Positions 62,159-64,000 of a DNA stretch of 64,000 bases are shown here, piece by piece. This stretch comes from JBGRPZ01 sp041725955. GTDB lineage: Bacteria > Bacteroidota > Bacteroidia > Bacteroidales > JBGRPZ01. The stretch is taken from NCBI GenBank assembly GCA_041725955.1, contig JBGRQE010000007.1, positions 39,301 to 103,300 on the forward strand. The letters are read 5' to 3'. Each line of letters opens with the position of its first letter. Position 1 is the stretch's first letter. The translations under genes and the position numbers were made by a program. The notes under the pieces were generated by a model. It saw nothing but the letters and a program-made list of their open reading frames with translations. It was not told the DNA's origin and searched no databases.

Positions 62159-63340
62159 ATGATGAATGAAGTCTTTCTGGAGATTGGAGTAAAACAAAAC
62201 AACAAACATGGGAATTTAAGCTGTGGAGACACTTTCTTATCAAAGAAGGTAAAAGAAGAAAACCGCTTGGTTGCCGTATTATCTGATGGTTTGGGCAGTG
62301 GCGTTAAGGCTAATGTGTTGTCTACAATGACTGCATCAATGGCTATTAACTTTATTTTGAAAGACCAACCTATTGAACGAACTGCTCGGTCAATAATGGA
62401 AACTTTGCCAGTAGATAGTATCCGAAATATTAGTTATTCAACCTTTAGTATTGTAGACATCTCGTATGATAGAGAAACTAGAATTATTGAATATGATAAC
62501 CCTTCATTTATAATTGTAAGAAAAGAAAGAATATTTCTTCCTCCTTCAAAGAAAACTGTAATTGCATATGGAGGAATGGAAAGAACTCTACTTTCATCTA
62601 CCTTTCAAGCACAAAAAGGAGACAGAATAATAATTCTATCTGATGGAGTAACTCAGTCTGGAATGGGAAATAAAAACCTTCCTTTTGGATGGGGAGCTGC
62701 CGATTTAAAGGCATTTATCTTAGAGAAAATTCAGAAAAAACCAGGGATCTCAGCTAGTTTATTAGCGAAAAGCATTGTAAATCAATCTCGTCTAAATGAT
62801 ATTTTAGAACCAAGAGACGACACTTCTTGTGCAGTTATCTATTTTAGAAACCCAAGAAAACTATTACTATGCACAGGTCCTCCATATAACGAAGAGAAAG
62901 ACAAACATTTGGGCGAAATCGTAAGAAATTATCCTGGGAAAAAAATTATAAGTGGAGGAACTACAGCACAGATTTTAGCTCGAGAGCTAAACACCGAAAT
63001 TCATGTAGGATTACAAATGGATAAATCCGGATTGCCTCCAATCTCGTTTATGGATGGTGTAGATTTGGTAACTGAAGGAATTCTTACATTAAGTAAAATA
63101 GGAGAATTATTAAAAGGCCCTCCAGACCAGGAATATGACAGAGATAGCCCTGCAGGACAAATTTTCCAGCTATTAATGCAGAACGATATTATTGATGTGG
63201 TTGTAGGAACAAAGATAAACAATGCCCATCAAGACCCAAACTTACCTGTAGAATTGGAGATCAGAAGAAATCTGATGAAAAAAATAGTGTTCTTCCTTGA
63301 AGAACACCATATGAAAGAAGTAAATATAGAATTCATCTAG
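62159..63340 (+). CDS. SpoIIE-type PP2C phosphatase with C-terminal extension
   Basis: The 393-residue protein starts at ATG 62159, 10 bp after the hydrogenase-like gene. A PP2C/SpoIIE domain (1-230) has the metal-binding Asp residues in LSDGLGSG (41-48), SDGVTQSG (161-168) and RDDTS (219-223). Residues ~235-393 form an extension I do not recognise (TGPPYNEEKDKHLGEIV and onward). SpoIIE phosphatases act on phosphoserine proteins, for instance anti-sigma antagonists. No antagonist or anti-sigma gene is in the window. A phosphatase next to a PAS hydrogenase is known from sensory hydrogenase clusters of Firmicutes. Confidence 0.93.
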   Translation: MMNEVFLEIGVKQNNKHGNLSCGDTFLSKKVKEENRLVAVLSDGLGSGVKANVLSTMTASMAINFILKDQPIERTARSIMETLPVDSIRNISYSTFSIVDISYDRETRIIEYDNPSFIIVRKERIFLPPSKKTVIAYGGMERTLLSSTFQAQKGDRIIILSDGVTQSGMGNKNLPFGWGAADLKAFILEKIQKKPGISASLLAKSIVNQSRLNDILEPRDDTSCAVIYFRNPRKLLLCTGPPYNEEKDKHLGEIVRNYPGKKIISGGTTAQILARELNTEIHVGLQMDKSGLPPISFMDGVDLVTEGILTLSKIGELLKGPPDQEYDRDSPAGQIFQLLMQNDIIDVVVGTKINNAHQDPNLPVELEIRRNLMKKIVFFLEEHHMKEVNIEFI

Positions 63341-63368
63341 GCTTTAACCCCTAAATGAATTCTCCTTA

Positions 63369-64000
63369 CTATTTATCTTTAAGACATACTAAGCCCTCAC
63401 CTGCAAGACCATCCATATGGACAGAAAATGGGGTTTTAAAACGATATCTTTTTACATATTTCCCTTCGCTAACAAGCTCTTGATTTCTAATCAAATCAAC
63501 ATTAAATATATGTTCAACTCTACTATCAGTTAGGTTAAAATATCCTATACGCATAGCTGTAACATTATGAAAGAAGTGAGATCCCATTGATGCTTGCCCT
63601 CCTAAACCTGGATAGGAATACTCGGCTATAATTTTTGCATTGCTAATCATTGGCCAATTTACAGGAATCCCCAATAATCGATCACGAGTTCCCCACCTTC
63701 CTGGGCCGATCAAAATATAATTCTTTTTCTCTTTGACCATTTCTTTGTTAAAGGACTCTATTTCAGCTGCAATTTCAAGAGTTTCATGAATCTCATAATT
63801 TTCTTGTGGAATAAAAAGAACTTCTTCCAAATCATCAATCATACCATTACCCATAATATGATCGGAATACATAAGAACATTTTTCTTTTCCATTTCTTCA
63901 ATCTGCACCCGCTCACTGCCCTTTTCTCCTATCAATGGTTTCATTTGCAATAGGTAGAATGTAGTCTTATATTTTGAATCCATATTTAGATCAATAGCAT
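63369..64000 (-). CDS. C-terminal part of a PEP-synthase-type protein, N-terminus beyond window edge
   Basis: The frame is open to the right edge; the ATG at 63983 is internal, since the codons above it (AIDLN) continue the homology. The sequence LLQMKPLIG matches LLQIRPIV, and YILIGPGRWGTRDRLLGIPVNWP matches YVLVGPGRWGSSDPWLGIPVKWP, in the protein at 36666-39662. That includes the ...GSHFFHNVTAMRIGYF... segment. So this is the C-terminal domain of a paralogous PPDK-N protein. The rest of the gene cannot be seen. Confidence 0.88.
   Translation of the reverse strand, partial: AIDLNMDSKYKTTFYLLQMKPLIGEKGSERVQIEEMEKKNVLMYSDHIMGNGMIDDLEEVLFIPQENYEIHETLEIAAEIESFNKEMVKEKKNYILIGPGRWGTRDRLLGIPVNWPMISNAKIIAEYSYPGLGGQASMGSHFFHNVTAMRIGYFNLTDSRVEHIFNVDLIRNQELVSEGKYVKRYRFKTPFSVHMDGLAGEGLVCLKDK

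Noticed and set aside
63981..63983. ATG as start of a short complete gene ending at 63369
   Set aside because: Codons above it continue the similarity to the paralogue, and the frame is open to the edge.
1..64000. tRNA, rRNA, prophage or intact insertion sequence
   Set aside because: I found no cloverleaf with a TTCGA-type loop, no rRNA core sequence, no phage structural genes and no transposase.

Overview
The window reads as chromosomal DNA of a low-GC member of the Bacteroidota, most likely an anaerobic or facultative marine type in the Marinilabiliales/Marinifilaceae neighbourhood. The signs are type IX secretion sorting domains (a Por_Secre_tail on a GH30 enzyme and a gliding-motility type C-terminal domain), a TonB-dependent receptor, many lipoproteins, Bacteroidota-type -7 boxes (TAnnTTTG), an NfnAB pair and an [FeFe]-hydrogenase-like protein. 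The genus is inference. I see no rRNA, tRNA, CRISPR array, prophage or intact insertion sequence.

Layout. 1-2.4 kb: the 5' part of a secreted protein, a secreted DNA/RNA endonuclease and a small secreted protein. 2.8-9.5 kb: one giant protein of about 2,221 residues joining a fold-type I PLP aminotransferase core to an HPr-kinase-like P-loop. 10-15.7 kb: a large outer-membrane protein with an HExxH site and a secreted GH30 glycosidase. 15.9-18.6 kb: a likely reactive-carbonyl group (MRJP/DJ-1 fusion, HxlR regulator, VOC glyoxalase-like protein). 18.7-21.1 kb: a lipoprotein, a NimA-like flavoprotein, a PAP2 phosphatase and a TonB-C-like protein. 21.1-27 kb: obgE, a tandem-duplicated adenylate kinase, hpt, purE, a lipase lipoprotein and holA. 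27-35 kb: an aspartase with an N-terminal cyclic-nucleotide-binding-like domain, a lipoprotein, nfnAB and a type IX cargo protein. 35-40 kb: a 22-bp tandem repeat, a SlyD-like isomerase and a receiver-PEP-synthase-like protein. 39.7-47.6 kb: a biotin operon (TonB receptor, bioB-A-F-G-C-D). 47.6-57 kb: a glucosaminidase, a SirB1-like protein, a PI-PLC lipoprotein, purC, phoH, a SAM hydroxide adenosyltransferase and a membrane AraC regulator.

56.8-63.3 kb is the most interesting part. A GAF-PAS-AAA-Fis sigma-54 activator faces an operon that encodes a Rex-like regulator, a thioredoxin-like [2Fe-2S] protein, an [FeFe]-hydrogenase-like protein with two ferredoxin clusters, an extra Fe-S domain and a PAS domain, and a SpoIIE-type phosphatase. 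Between them I find three imperfect palindromes of the form TGTC-N9-GACA, a near-consensus sigma-54 promoter, a structured element ending in a T tract and a strong leader hairpin. A further intrinsic terminator lies between the first two genes. Together these suggest a redox/H2-sensing switch controlled at initiation and again by termination. The window ends inside a gene whose C-terminus is paralogous to the PEP-synthase-like protein at 36.7-39.7 kb.

Several reading frames can be opened upstream with TTG or GTG. Where a better-placed ATG or GTG matched the family I used it: 9483, 21114, 23937, 26924, 36666, 45445, 48414, 53823 and 55595.
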